A stretch of 64,000 nucleotides of DNA from Bidens hawaiensis (GCA_021521415.1 JAIQDT010007354.1:1-64000); one strand, 5' to 3'; shown: positions 21,432 through 33,341, counted from the first letter of the stretch. Notes: generated by a model not told the origin, from the sequence alone. Numbers and translations: made by a program.

Positions 21432-23539
21432 ATGGCCTGTCAATCAACCTCTGTTTCATCAACCATGCCGACTACGGTTCCTCTCTCATCGAGGACTTTG
21501 CCATCGATGCCTCCGCCAATCACGGGAATGCAACGGCCTGCTGCTGCTGGAAGCAAGACGCAACTACCAGTCTTCCAGAGCTCAAAAAATGTTGTTGCCC
21601 CGGTGGTTAATACTAACAGTGATGTTTCATCATTGTTTTCGCAGGTTAAAGCATACATGGAGCAGCAGAATAAGACCAACCAGAGGATCATTCGTGAGAT
21701 AGAAGATCTCAAGAAGAACAAGAGGCCAGCAGAGGATCTAACCCCCCTGATGCCAAAGATGCTGGATTTCACCAGTCTAGAATCCATGGCTCAGTTCTCT
21801 CAAGGTTCATCTATCCTTCAACAGGGGTCCATGGGTCAACAGACTCAAGGATCCTCGCTATTTCAGCCAGGATCATCTATCCTTCAACAGGGATCCATGG
21901 GTCAGCAGAATCAAGGATCCTCATATTATCGGTAAGGATCGGTCATCCTTCCACAAGGATCCTATTGTACCCAACCTCAAGGATTCTTCACCCCGAATCA
22001 AGGATCCTTCTTTCCGAATCAAGGATCCTCGGGCGTCCAACATCAACGATCCTCTGAAGTTCATGAAGGAGATATAATCCCCATGCAGACCATAGCTTCT
22101 GGGGGACCCACTCCGATTGTTGACTCCTCTTATCCCAGATACTCGTCTGAAATACCAAACTCCACCCAGCAGAGAGGTAGATGGTACGATCCTATATCTT
22201 TAGATACTAACCATGTTTCCATGCAGGATTCAGGTATCAACCAAGCCATGGCCAGAGAATTACAGAAGCTAAAGTATATGATATCCAGTGTCCTGGGAGT
22301 GATACGTCCAATCCCTGAAATACCAGTGGGAAGCCACAGAGTATCCAGATTCGCCCTGCCTATCTGTGATGCTGAAATCCCGAAGCGGTTCCAAACTCCG
22401 AATATGAAGACTTATGATGGGACCACTGATCCTGAAGAACATATAGCACAGTATAGGGAAAGGATGGAGATCAATCCTATTCCGGAGAGACTCAAAGAAG
22501 CTTGCCTATGCAAGGGCTTTGGATCCACACTAACGGGAGCCGCTCTAAAATGGCTGCTAAGTCTTCCTCCTTTTTAATTACTTCTTTCTCTCACTTAGTT
22601 AACTTATTTAACACTCAATTTTCCTGTAGTTAGAAATTTGAGAGGTTAACCAGTGATTTATATAGTTTTATCCAGCCTAGTGATGAATCCCTTAGGGATT
22701 TCATTACCAGGTTCGGAAAGGAAGCTCTAGAAATCCCAAAACTTGATATGACTACTGCTGTTGAATCATTCAAGATGGGAATTCAAAAGAGCTCCCCTTT
22801 TTATGATGATTTAGTGATGACTCTATGCAGGACATTGGATGAAGTCAAAAGCAGGGCATTAAGATACATCCGCTTAGAAGAAGATAAAAAGATCCAGGAT
22901 CATCTCGGGGGATAAACGAAGCAAGAAACTCCTGAAAAAAATAAAGGATCCTAGAATAGGAACAACAATTCAAATCCGTAAGCCAAGCCCAATAATCACA
23001 ACGTACGGGCAGTTGAAGAAGGAGATGACGATGAAGACTATCCTTGCATCTCCGATTATTGTTTCTCTGTGGACACTCATGGCTTGATCTGTGCCATGAA
23101 GGACTTGGGAGAAAAAGCGAGGTGGCCACGAAAGAATGAAAAGGTTGTCGGCTTCAAAGACAAGTCTAAGTGGTGCGCTTTTCACGAAGATTTTGGCCAT
23201 GCGACAGACGAATGCATCGCCTTAAGGAAAGAAATTGGATACCTCCTGAGCAAGGGTCACTTTAAAGAACTCTTGGGAAGGAAGAAATCCAAGATCCAGA
23301 ATCCTGAAGATCCTCCACAAAAAGCAACACCGCCACCGCCGGATGCTCATGTGATCAACTTTGTCTCCAGAGACTACGAATTGTTTAGAGATTCTTGTGC
23401 CATAGCAGAGAGTCCCGTAGAAGAATTCGAGTTGGATAATGAGAGAAGACTACTCATCCCCACTACTCGAGTGACTGATCAGAGAATCTTTTTTAATTCA
23501 AGGATCCAGGATCCTCGACAAGACAAGCCAGATGTGTGA
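21432..23539 (+). pseudogene. gag: Tat gag, broken
   Basis: The frame opens at ATG 21432. The N-terminal region is Gln/Ser-rich with repeats around QGSS and has a helix KAYMEQQNKTNQRIIREIEDLKK split by rule here as residues about 72-94. A stop at about 21933 and a frameshift precede the capsid core (22083-22577), where PKRFQTPNMKTYDGTTDPEEH and LTGAALKWLLSLPPF are the usual Retrotrans_gag motifs. The core continues in other frames to about 22915. A CX2HX4HX4C zinc motif (CAFHEDFGHATDEC) lies at about 23175-23216. Stops and at least two frameshifts prevent full-length product. ORFs in the other strand are shadows. Confidence 0.82.
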
Positions 23540-24162
23540 GCAGTTAACTTCATCTCGGGAGGTTTAGACATATGTGGAATTTCCTTCTCTGTCGCAAAAA
23601 GATTCGCCAAGGAGATCAAGATGGATAACGGAGATCGTCCAGTAGTGTCAACCACATTAACAGCAGACAAGAGAATCTTCTTCGATGAGGAAGACAAGCT
23701 GAACATTCAGGATCCTCATCATGACGGTTTGATTATTACTTAATTATCTCTAACCATTATGTACGCAGGATCCTAGTAGATGGCGGCAGCTCGGTCAACA
23801 TTATCCAATATGATGTCCTTAAGAAAATGAATATCCCGGATTCAGAAATCATCCCCAGAACATCGGTGCTAGTTGGCTTCAGTGGTGAAACCAAGAAGAC
23901 ACTGAGGGACATCAACCTCCCAATTTATATCGAAGGGTTAAATTCATACCAAAAATTTTGTGTTATAGATAACCTTTCCTGTTGCAATGTTATTTTAGGT
24001 AGGCCCTGGCTCCATGGAATGAAGGCTGTAGCCTCAACTTATCACCAGTGCATCAAGCTACCTACTCCTTGGGGAGTTGTAAAGATAGTAGGTGACCAAG
24101 CGGAGGCCAAGAACTATTATTCATCATCGATGAAGCCAACAGCCAAGCCAACCATAGCGTAG
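23540..24162 (+). pseudogene. Tat aspartic protease region
   Basis: Around 23768-23800 the frame reads LVDGGSSVNI, the retropepsin active-site D-G-G/S motif as seen in Tat elements. The clear open part is 23827-24162, with VLVGFSGE, CNVILGRPWLHGMKAVASTYHQC and the flap-like region. It lies between gag and RT as expected. A stop just after the zinc-knuckle frame and another near 23742 split it from gag. Processing of gag-pol would be its role; this copy is unlikely to be functional. Confidence 0.8.
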
Positions 24163-24186
24163 CAATTACAGCAACATCCTAGGGAT

Positions 24187-25757
24187 GTGATGGAAGCTCG
24201 GGATAAAGACCTTAAAGAAGTATCATTGGACCCCGAGGATCCTGAAATAAAAGTGTTCCTAGGATCCAGTATCCCAAGTAAGACTGAGGAGGATATAATA
24301 TCCTTCTTAGGGCGAAGAAGATCTACCTTTGCCTTCAAGCACTTGGACATGATAGGTATTTCAATGAGGTAATCACTCATAAACTCAGCCTTGATTTATC
24401 TGTTAAACCCGTCCATCAGAAGCGAAGAAAATTCGCTCCTGAGAGGAACAAGATCATACAAGAAGAAGTTGAAAAACTTCTTAAGGCCGGTATGATCAGA
24501 GAGGTTCAATATCCTCAATGGCTAGCTAATGTGGTCGTTGTTTCAAAAAAGAATGAAAAGTGGAGGGTGTGTGTCGATTTTACTGATTTAAACAAGGCAT
24601 TCCCCAAGGATCCTTTCCCTTTACCACATATAGATTCCATGGTGGATGCAACGGCAGGACATGAAATGCTTACCTTTATGGATGCTTCCTCTGGATTTCA
24701 ACAAATTTAGATGGAACCATCTGATCAAGAGGATACAACATTCATGACTCCTACCGGCATATAGTGTTATACTGCTATACCGTTCGGACTAAGAAATGCA
24801 GGGGCAACATACCAAAGATTAGTCAACATGATGTTCAAGGATCAGTTGGGTAAGACTATGGAGGTCTACATAGATGATATGGTGGTGAAATCAAAGAAAG
24901 CTGAGGATCACCTTAGAGACCTCGAGGAAGCATTCAATATCCTCGACCAATATAACATGAAATTGAATCCATCAAAATGCCACTTTGGTGTTAAGGCTGG
25001 AAAATTTCTGGGATATATGGTGACTAAGAGAGGAATTGAAGCAAGCCCTGAACAAATTGAAGCCATCCTCAATTTGAAATCTCCTGCAAACACAAAGGTT
25101 GTCCAAAGGCTTACAGGAAGAATAGCTGCTCTCAACCGATTCATCTTTAGATCCTCCGAGAAATGCAAAGACTTCTACGATATTCTTAGAAAGAATAAGA
25201 AGTTTGAATGGACAGAAAAGCATGAGGCAGCACTCAAGTCGTTGAAGGATTACTTATCCTCAGCACCATCCTTAATGAAGCATGTAGATGGAGAATCCTT
25301 ATATTTATACCTAGCAGTTTCAGGTAATGCCGTAAGTGTTGTTCTCGTTAAGGATCATGAAGGTGAACAACACCCCGTATATTATGTAAGTAAGAGTCTG
25401 TTAGATGCAGAAGCCAGGTACTCTCATCTTGAAAAATTAATTCTTTCTTTAATTATGGCTTCTACTAAATTGAGACATTATTTTGAAACTCACCATATTA
25501 TTTTGAGAACTAATTATCATGTGAAGAATGTTCTTAGAAAACCAGAGTTATCAGGTAGAATGGCCAAGTGGGTTGTGAAATTAAGTGCATTTGATATCAA
25601 ATATGAGCCAAGAACAGCAATCAAATCTCAAGCATTAGCAGACTTTGTGGCCGATTTCACTAGTGATCTACAAAAAGAAGCTGACTTGGAGGTCCAACAA
25701 CTGGAAAAGACCAAGGATCCTTGGTTACTCTTCACAGATGGAGCATCCAACGTATGA
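24187..25757 (+). pseudogene. Tat reverse transcriptase and first RNase H
   Basis: RT motifs appear in order: KLLKAGMIREVQYPQWLANV, WRVCVDFTDLNKAFPKDPFP, LTFMDASSGFQQI, then TAIPFGLRNAGATYQRLVN and the catalytic VYIDDMVVKS near 24861. The connection and RNase H region follow (SPSLMKH-type through SLLDAEARYSHLEKLILSL and LRTNYHVKNVLRKPELSGRM). Stops at 24708-24710 (within FQQI-M, CAG to TAG) and shortly after, and at 25755-25757, interrupt the frame. The family reaction is copying element RNA into DNA in cytoplasmic particles. Confidence 0.88.
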
Positions 25758-26195
25758 GGAACAGGATTAGGGATCCTACTGAAATCGCCACAGGGGGACA
25801 TAATACCCCAATCCATATCTTGTGAGTTCCAAGCAACAAACAATGAAGCAGAGTATGAGGCTCTGATCGCAGGTTTGCAATTAGCCAAAAGCATGGAGAT
25901 CAGGTATCTTCAAGTTTATGTAGATTCTTTATTGATAACTAACCACTTTAATGGCTCGTATGCTGTTAAAGGTGAGAAACTAATGAAATATTTAGATGTT
26001 GTGAAGGAGTTATCAAAATCCTTCGAAATATTTAGTATTACACAGGTACCGAGGGAAGAAAACACTGGGGCAGACGCCTTGGCAAACTTAGCCTCATCTC
26101 TGAAGATTCCTGAGGATTTGAAAATCCCAATAATTCACATACTCTCGCCAGCAATAGGAGAGCAAGAAGTTGGGGAAATAACAAATGATAAATAG
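25720..26195 (+). pseudogene. Second (archaeal-type) RNase H of Tat element
   Basis: The segment starts with LFTDGASN, then an in-frame TGA (25755-25757), then GTGLGILLKSPQGDI, ATNNEAEYEALIAGLQLA, VYVDSLLITN and REENTGADALANLAS. These are the D-E-D-D type catalytic blocks of an RNase H domain. The polyprotein already has a retroviral RNase H after RT, so this is the extra domain that characterises the Tat lineage. A TAG at 26193-26195 separates it from integrase. Confidence 0.88.
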
Positions 26196-27455
26196 ATTGT
26201 GCTTTGGGATCCACTATCCTCGGACAATCAAGGATCCTGGATCCTCCCGATCAAAAAATACATACAAACAGGAGAAATTCCAACAACAGAGAATCCCAGA
26301 TCCTTCAAACTCAAGGTATCACAGTACATTTTATTAAATGATATACTATATAGAAAATCTCTTGCAGGTCCATATTTGAGATGCATTGAGGATCCTGAGA
26401 TCAAAGTACTCAAGGATTTTCATGAAGGAGATTGCGGCAATCACACAGGTGGAAGAGCATTATTTTCTAGAATACTTAGAACCGGATATTTTTGGCCAAC
26501 AATGAAGAAGGATGCAGTGGAGTATTCAAGGAAATGTGATGCTTGTCAAAGACATGCAAACATCCTTCATCAGTCAGCTGAGCCTTTATATCCTATATCC
26601 TCCTCATGACCTTTCATGAAATGGGGTATGGATATTGTAGGCAAGTTACCAAAAGCACCCGGTGGAAAAGTCTTTATGCTTGCCATGACTGACTACTTCT
26701 CCAAATGGATTGAGGCAGAAGCATTTGTACAAGTCCGAGAAAGGGAAGTAATATCTTTTATTAAACGAAATATTATAACTAGATTTGGTATTCCTGCTGA
26801 AATTATTTGTGACAATGGTTCCCAGTTTATCGGGAATAGAACCACTAACTTTTGTGACATTTGGGGCATCAAAATGATTACTTCCACTCCGGTTCATCCT
26901 CAAGCCAATGGTCAAGCTGAGTCTAGCAACAAGATCATCATCAACAATCTAAAGAAGAAGCTAGGATCCAAGAAGGGAAAATGGGCTGAAGAACTTCCTT
27001 ACGTTCTTTGGGCAGACATGACAACTCCAAAGAATGCAACAGGTCAAACACCCTTTTCACTGGTGTTTGGATCCGAAGCAGTAATTCCCACAGAAATGGT
27101 GGTTCCTACTGTGAGAACAAGCATCCTTGATCCTCAAGCCAATGAGGATATCCTTCTTGAAGACTTGGATACTATAGAATAACTCAGAGACCTAGCAAAG
27201 ATCAGAATGACAGCTTATCAACAAAGGATAGCTGGGGCATACAACAAAAATATCAGAATCAGAAGATTTCAAGAAGGAGATTTGGTGTTAAGGAAAGCCT
27301 TCCAAAACACAACGAATCCGGCTGATGGGAAGCTAGCGCCCAAATGGGAAGGACCTTATCAGATTGAGTCGGAAGCAGGAAAGGGGGCATATCATTTGCT
27401 TACAATGGAAGGCAATAGACTAACAAGAGCATGGAATGCTATCCACCTAAAGTAA
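26196..27455 (+). pseudogene. Tat integrase
   Basis: Three frame segments (26199-26609, 26616-27182, 27207-27455) lie in one reading frame separated by single stops. The zinc-binding region has HEGDCGNHTGGRAL and CDACQRH. The catalytic core has [19 protein letters not shown] and HPQANGQAESSNK, the D,D-35-E residues. The C-terminal part has a KWEGPYQIESEAGKGAYHLL module (GPY/F type) and ends WNAIHLK. The TGA at 26607-26609 fits TGG to TGA. Integrase would insert the cDNA copy. Confidence 0.88.
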
Positions 27456-27745
27456 TATTTTTTCTAATTAGGATCCAATATCCTGAGAGGATATATTATC
27501 CTTAAAGGATCAAGGATCCTAAAATCGGTAATATCTATCTGATTACTTATTCATTTTGTATTCTTGTTATTCTAAGGATAATATATGTTTAACGTTTATC
27601 TTTTCCAAGTTTTTAAGTAACAATGCAGATTCTAATGAGAAGTTAAATGTCTAGGAGGTTGGCCACCTCTCCTTTACATATAAGGTACTTTACTATTTCT
27701 CTTGGCTTTGCCCACGATTGTGTATGACCCCCGATGGTCATACCC

Positions 27746-28235
27746 CCTAAGGTTTAAAGGTTTCACCTTTCTCACGATTGCCAGTTGCGCACGATATCCG
27801 ATGTATAGTCCGGGGCAGCGGGACCAGTACACGTTTAGTGGCTGACAATTTCGTTGTTGCCGGATATATGGAGGATCCTACGATATATGGTAGACGTACC
27901 ATTTCCTAAGGTTTAAGGGGTTTTCGCCTCTTCTCAAGGGCCATGTCGCCAGTTTAATCCTAAGGTTTAAGGGGTTTTCACCTCTTCTCAATGGCCATGT
28001 CGCCAATTTAATCCTAAGGTTTAAGGGGTTTTCACCTCTTCTCGAGGTCCATGTCGCCAGTTATCACCAGTTTATTGGGCTTGTCCCCAGAATATTTGTT
28101 GGGCTTGTCCCCAGTTTATTTTATGGGCTTGTACCCAGTTGCACGGGCGTGTCCCCAGAATATTTGTTGGACTTGTTCCCAGGTATTTTATGGGCTTGTC
28201 TCCAGCTTAACGGATTTGATCCCAATTAATAATAT
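27746..28235 (+). repeat. Two tandem-repeat arrays in the Tat 3' untranslated region
   Basis: Array 1 has a 54-bp unit starting CCTAAGGTTTAAGGGG at 27905, 27959 and 28013, with a diverged outlier near 27746. Array 2 (about 28070-28235) has about seven units of about 24 bp built on GGGCTTGTCCCCAG. Tandem repeats in the 3' untranslated region are known in Tat elements and have seeded satellites in some plants. The plus frame at 28051-28260 is the translation of array 2. Confidence 0.85.
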
Positions 28236-29023
28236 GAATTATTTACAGCGAATTTTCTAAGTTATTACTGAAGATCGAGAAACTAAGGATCCCGGATCCT
28301 AAAACTACTCTTGTAAGGAACATTAAGAGTTCAATACTTCTGGTAACTTAGGTATATCTAGACCTTCTGGTATGATCTTTATCGTTAAACTTAGACTTGT
28401 TATTCATTGCGATAAATTTGGATATTCCGATTGGAAAGACTATTTTCTTAAAGTTATTTGAATACTAAAAATTTGTCTATCTTAAGAATACTTTATCCTA
28501 AAATTTATGATTTAAGGATATTCTTTTCTAAATATTTTCTTCCTTAAGGATATTTTATTCTAAACAACTTTTAAGGATCTTTTATCCTAAAAACCTTTTA
28601 CTTAAGAATATTTGTCAAACTATTAATAATGCTAAAAGTTATATCTAACAAATTTTTGAAGATAAATAACATGTAAATAGTCAAAAGATTTATATATTAA
28701 TTAAGATAAGCCCCGAGGACTTATCCAAAATTACCTAACCCGGACTTCACCATACGAAAAGATGGACCATCCATCCGGGTTAAGTGAAAGTTACTAATTG
28801 TTCATAAAGTGCAGGAAATTAAAAACAGGGGCAACAAAGGCTTCATCCCCACAAACAGAGGATCCCTCCACCTTTGTCACCCCCGCCGATTGTCTTAAGG
28901 ATCATGGATCCTTTATCCAAATTTCTATTGTTTATTGTAGACCATAGTACTTGTTCATAAAAACATCAACACCAAATAAAAAAGTGGGCTCGGGCCTTGC
29001 CTTTAATATCCTTCATCGCCCAT
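28236..29023. other. Tat 3' non-coding spacer
   Basis: AT-rich sequence dominated by AAGGATA/TATCCT words with GGATCC sites near 28290 and 28860-28910. No coding potential seen. It separates the tandem repeats from the antisense frame. Confidence 0.6.
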
Positions 29024-29449
29024 TTAAGCTGCATCTTCTACCGCAGCATCACCTTCCCCCTTGCCAGCTTCAACCACCTCTTTAACGCCACTGGTCCCAG
29101 CCTCAGTGTTCTCAACCATCTCCTCGTCATCCTCACCACCAAGTTCGTCAAGAGCAGCCTTCCATTTCTCCACATCCCAGGCCGACTTGTCAAAAGCGGG
29201 ATCACCAACCTCCATCGCCATCTTGATCTGCGCTTGGAAGATCGACCTGGCAGCCCACACCTTGGCTTCATCTATCGCTTGCTCCACTGCCTCTTGACGT
29301 TGGGCTTCAGCTGAGGATATCTGATCCTCCAATTGTTTCTTAAGTTGGATCATGGCTTTATCCTTAGCAACCGCAGCTTTCCCTAAACCTGCCATCTTTT
29401 CGCTCATCTGAAGGATAGTCTTCTCATAATAATCCCTCATAGCAATCAC
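29024..29449 (-). CDS. Antisense ORF of Tat element, coiled-coil protein, likely partial
   Basis: A 141-residue frame runs opposite to gag-pol between the tandem repeats and the 3' LTR. Residues about 5-80 are strongly heptad-like (KTILQMSEKMAGLGKAAVAK onward to QAIDEAKVWAAR), suggesting a coiled coil. The C-terminus is acidic (DELGGEDDEEMVENTEAG). Additional antisense ORFs in this place are described for Tat elements such as Grande and Retand. Those are longer, so this may be the C-terminal remnant; the upstream sequence is AT-rich up to the 3' LTR. No biochemical function can be assigned. Confidence 0.65.
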   Translation of the reverse strand: MIAMRDYYEKTILQMSEKMAGLGKAAVAKDKAMIQLKKQLEDQISSAEAQRQEAVEQAIDEAKVWAARSIFQAQIKMAMEVGDPAFDKSAWDVEKWKAALDELGGEDDEEMVENTEAGTSGVKEVVEAGKGEGDAAVEDAA

Positions 29450-29535
29450 AACCGTCCCATCATTCAGTTTTCACAGGATTTTGAATTTCAAATTGACAGC
29501 TGTGCTCCACTGTCACCCGCCATTTTGGGGGAAAT

Positions 29536-30447
29536 TGTTAGGTCACGATTTTTATACTGAGGATCCTTTATCCTAGACTGTCTTATGGATAGTTTATCCT
29601 TGAAATATACATCAGGATATAAAGGATCGACGATCCTCGGTATTGTTTGTTTACTAATGATTGCGTTTAGTATGGTGATGTGTTAGACATGTATATCAAC
29701 TTTAAGACGAACTTGCATCAATTATCCTCATGGTACATCCTATAGCTGGAACATGGATCTAGGATCCTAATTCAACATAGCTGATTATGGACGAACTCTC
29801 TAGAAGATTGACGTTTAAACAATAACAACGGTATCTAGACCTGGTCTACCGCTTTGTTCGCTAGTGAGTGGCTATCAGCACGTGATTAAAGAGCACGTTG
29901 GTGAGGAATGGAAGACTAGCGGATTTATAGGATGAAGTTGTTTAGTTTGTTAATTACTTTTTCCTTATATATTTGAGTATGATCGAGTAGGAAAACACAT
30001 GTACTTACACACACACTAGAGCAGAAATTAATACTCTCTACACACTAGCATACTCTGTAACCTCGATCGTATTCTCCACTACATTTGTAACCACCTTTCA
30101 TTCTATTAATATAATCGACGGTGATAGTTTTCACCGTCCAGGGGTTTTTTGTGCCAGAGACCAAGATAATCATATACTCATCGACCAAAGGTTACCTTGT
30201 TGATCATTGACTAAAGTAATCCGACTAAAGATTATCTTATTAATCCTTGACCGGAGTTATTTTACCAAAGATTACCTTGATAAGTTTTGACAGAAGTAAG
30301 ACTATTTTGGTTAAGAGCTTTTTCCCTCGTGATAAAACCTTTGTGTTCACTAATATTCCGATTACACACTTGTCATTATCAAGTTAGCACCTTACCTCAC
30401 TTAACAGATTTGGATACTTGATCCTTAACAGATTTTTATCCGAAACA
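29536..30447 (+). repeat. 3' LTR of Tat element
   Basis: It starts TGTTAGGTCACG right after the polypurine tract TTTTGGGGGAAAT (29523-29535) and ends CCGAAACA at 30447, followed by the CCATG duplication. Confidence 0.93.
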
Positions 30448-30452
30448 CCATG

Positions 30453-30882
30453 TATATTCGGGCCCTCTTCATGAGTCCCATTTGACTTTCACAATTTTCA
30501 ATGTTCGTTTTTTTTTTAATTTCTTTGTTTTCGAATCTTCTATTTGAATTGGACATTCTACGAATTTTAAGTTTTCATTTATTTCGACGTATTTTAATGG
30601 CATAGCTAAATATTCATTGGTTAAACATTTACGCAGATTCGAAACATGGAATACATCATGTATCCCTTGCATTTCCTCGGGCAGTCGCAAACGATATGCA
30701 ACTGTGCCGATTAGTTCAAGTACCTCGAAAGGTCCAACGAACCGAGGACTTAGCTTTCCTTTCTTACCGAAGCGAACAACGCCTCTCCAAGGCGAGACTT
30801 TTAAAAGAACTTTGTCACCAACATTGAATTCCAACGGCTTACGACGAATATCGGCGTAACTCTTTTGGCGATCAAGTGCCAT
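30453..30882 (-). pseudogene. Layer 2 integrase C-terminus with chromodomain-like tail
   Basis: On the minus strand the frame reads MALDRQKSYADIRRKPLEF, DKVLLKVSPWRGVVRFGKKG, then LSPRFVGPFEVLELIGTVAY (the GPY/F module) and HDVFHVSNLRKC. The following EDSKTKKLKKKRTLKIVKVK segment starts the chromodomain-like tail. A TGA follows WDS (most simply from CGA), after which RGPEYTW is read to the Tat insertion point. The last part is at 20383-20435. In chromoviruses this tail guides integration to heterochromatin. Confidence 0.85.
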
Positions 30883-30883
30883 C

Positions 30884-31855
30884 TTAAGTCGTTCTCCGGA
30901 TTTGAAGGATTTTGTCGGTGGTTTCTTGGACTATCTTAGGTCCAGATATTTGATTGTCTCCAGTTTCAGACCAACACACGGGCGTTCTACACTTACGACC
31001 ATATAACGCCTCGAATGGTGCGGCTTGAATACTTGTGTGATAGCTATTATTATACGAGAATTCCATTAGGGGTAAGTGGTCATCCCAACTTCCACCTAAA
31101 TCAATCACACAAGCCCGAAGCATGTCTTCCAACGTTTGTATTGTCCTTTCGCTTTACCCATCAGTTTGCGGATGATAGGCGGTGCTAAGGTTAAGCTTGG
31201 TGCCTAAGGCTTGTTGGAAGCTTTTTCAAAAATGAGATGTGAAACGACTGTCTCGATCAGAAATTATAGACATCAGTACTCCATGCAAAGCAACGATGTT
31301 GTTCACATAGATACGCGCTAGTCGATCCATTGAGTATGACTCATTGATGGGTATAAAATGTGCGAATTTTGTCAATCGATCTACAATAACCCAAATAGCA
31401 TTGTGTTGTCGAGTAGCTTTAGGGAGTTTGGTAATGAAATCCATAGTGATTAACTCCCACTTCCATACGGGAAGTTCGGGTTGCTGAAGCAATCCCGAAG
31501 GCTTTTGGTGTTCAGCCTTGACTTTCAAACATGTAAAACATTTTGTAACATGCGAAGCGACATCCCTTTTCATCCCATTCCACCAATAAATAGATTTGAG
31601 ATTATGATACATTTTGTCGCTTCCGGGATGCATCATATATTTGGATTTGTGAGCCTCGTTCAAAATTTTCTCGCGCAAGTCCCCAACGATTGGTACCCAA
31701 ATTCTATTGCCAAGTCTAAGGATACCATCGTCACCCTTGACTAGCGAGTCAATGGTGCCGTTACATTTTTCGTCGGAGATTTGGTTTTCATTGATCGCTT
31801 GAGTTTGGGCGGATTTGATTTGCTCGAGAAGATCGATTTGGAGTTCTAGCCTCAA
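30884..31855 (-). pseudogene. Layer 2 integrase (zinc and catalytic domains)
   Basis: The first open part (31855-31226) carries the HHCC domain (HKSKYMMHPGSDKMYHNLK, then CFTCLKVKAEHQ). It also has the core residues in ITMDFITKLP and ISDRDSRFTSHF. A frameshift or stop near 31226 breaks the core. The second open part (31132-30884) has [20 protein letters not shown] and [15 protein letters not shown]. Together they are the usual Tekay integrase. Breaks make it non-functional. Confidence 0.88.
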
Positions 31856-31858
31856 CGC

Positions 31859-33268
31859 TCAGACTCTTTTTGGCTTTTCGTGCTCTTTACGACTTAAGGC
31901 ATCATCCACAATGTTGGCTTTACCTTCATGGTAGACTATCTCGCAATCGTAGTCGTTGAGAGTTTCCATCCAGTGTCGTTGGCGCATATTAAGCTCTTTT
32001 TGATCAAAGATATACTTTAAGCTTTTATGATCAGTGTACATGGTAAATCTTACTCCATAGAGATAGTGCCTCCATATCTTAAGTGCAAAGATTATGGGGC
32101 CTAACTCTAGATTGTGAGTCGTATAGTTCTTTTCGTGTACTTTGAGTTGACGAGAGGCGTATGCGATCACTTTCTTTCTTTGCATTAGTACACATCCCAA
32201 GACGGAATGAGATGCGTCGCTAAATACAAAAAAGTCCTCAGTACCTTCTGGCAAGGCCAGTATAGGTGCTTGTGTGAGTCTTTGTTTGAGTATATCGAAC
32301 GCCTCTTGTTGTTTTGCTCCCCATTCATACTTGATATTTTTGCGAGTTAAAGAAGTTAGGGGAACAGCGATTCGGGAAAAGTTTTCAATGAACCTACGGT
32401 AATAGCCGGCCAAACCTAAGAAACTTCTAATCTCGGTTGGCGATTTTGGGATCTCCCACTTAGAGATAGCTTCAATCTTAGTGGGATCGACTTGAATACC
32501 ATTGACGTTAATGATGTGACCAAGAAATTGTACCTCATGGAACCAGAACTCGCATTTTGAGAATTTAGCATATAACTTCTGGGTTTTAAGAATTTCAAGC
32601 AACATTCGGAGATGGACTTCATGATCAGCCTTGGACTTAGAATAAATAAGTATGTCATCGATGAATACGATAACAAATTTATCCAAGTAAGGCTTACAGA
32701 TTCGATTCATCATGTCCATGAATGCGATTGGAGCATTAGTAAATCCAAACGGCATGACCGTGAACTCATAATGTCCATACCTTGTTCGAAAAGCGGTTTT
32801 TGGAATATCCTCGGATTGGGCTTTGAGTTGGTGATAGCCGGAACGAATATCAATTTTAGAAAAGAAGCTAGCACCTTGAAGTTGGTCAAAAAGATCATCT
32901 ATTTGAGGAAGTGGATATCGGTTTTTGATTGTGACTTTGTTCAACGCACGATAGTCAATACACATACGCATGGATCCATCCTTCTTTTTAACGAATAGAA
33001 CTGGCTCTCCCCATGGTGACGAACTTGGTCGGATGAAACCTTTCTCAAGAAGCTCATCGAGTTGTTTCTTTAACTCCTTCATCTCAGTTGGCGCTAAGCG
33101 ATATGGAGCTTTGGCGATCGGAGCGGTACCGGGAAGTTCATCAGGAAAGACATCGGAAAAGTCGGAGACTACAGGTACGTCCTTTATCTCCTTTGGCTTT
33201 GATTCTTCAGTGAAGTAGGCCATGAATGCTAGGCATCCTTTATTTAAACATTTGTTAGCCCTAATCAT
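31859..33268 (-). pseudogene. Layer 2 reverse transcriptase and RNase H
   Basis: A long 469-residue frame. RT blocks: [70 protein letters not shown], and the catalytic FIDDILIYS. RNase [19 protein letters not shown], the [15 protein letters not shown] helix and [11 protein letters not shown]. The first glutamate of the helix and DAS are visible. The frame ends in [13 protein letters not shown] before a stop at 31859. It is the best preserved part of layer 2, flanked by broken protease and integrase frames. Confidence 0.9.
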
Positions 33269-33341
33269 GGAAATTATGCTAACTTGGCCAGCATCTTAAT
33301 CCCCTACAATTCGAATGGTTCATTTATTGGGGGCTTGAAGT

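Larger units (their letters stand above)
20436..30447 (+). mobile_element. Full-length Tat-lineage Ty3/gypsy retrotransposon
   Basis: Two LTRs of 911-912 bp (20436-21346, 29536-30447; roughly 97-98% identical by eye) and perfect CCATG duplications (20431-20435, 30448-30452) define the element. A primer site, gag, protease, RT, RNase H, a second RNase H, integrase, tandem repeats, an antisense ORF and a polypurine tract (29523-29535) follow in that order. The extra RNase H before integrase, the TGGCGCCCACCGTGGGGC primer site and the antisense ORF mark the Tat lineage (Ogre/Retand/Grande group). Coding frames contain several stops and frameshifts, so this copy is non-autonomous. GGATCC is strikingly over-represented throughout. 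Confidence 0.93.
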
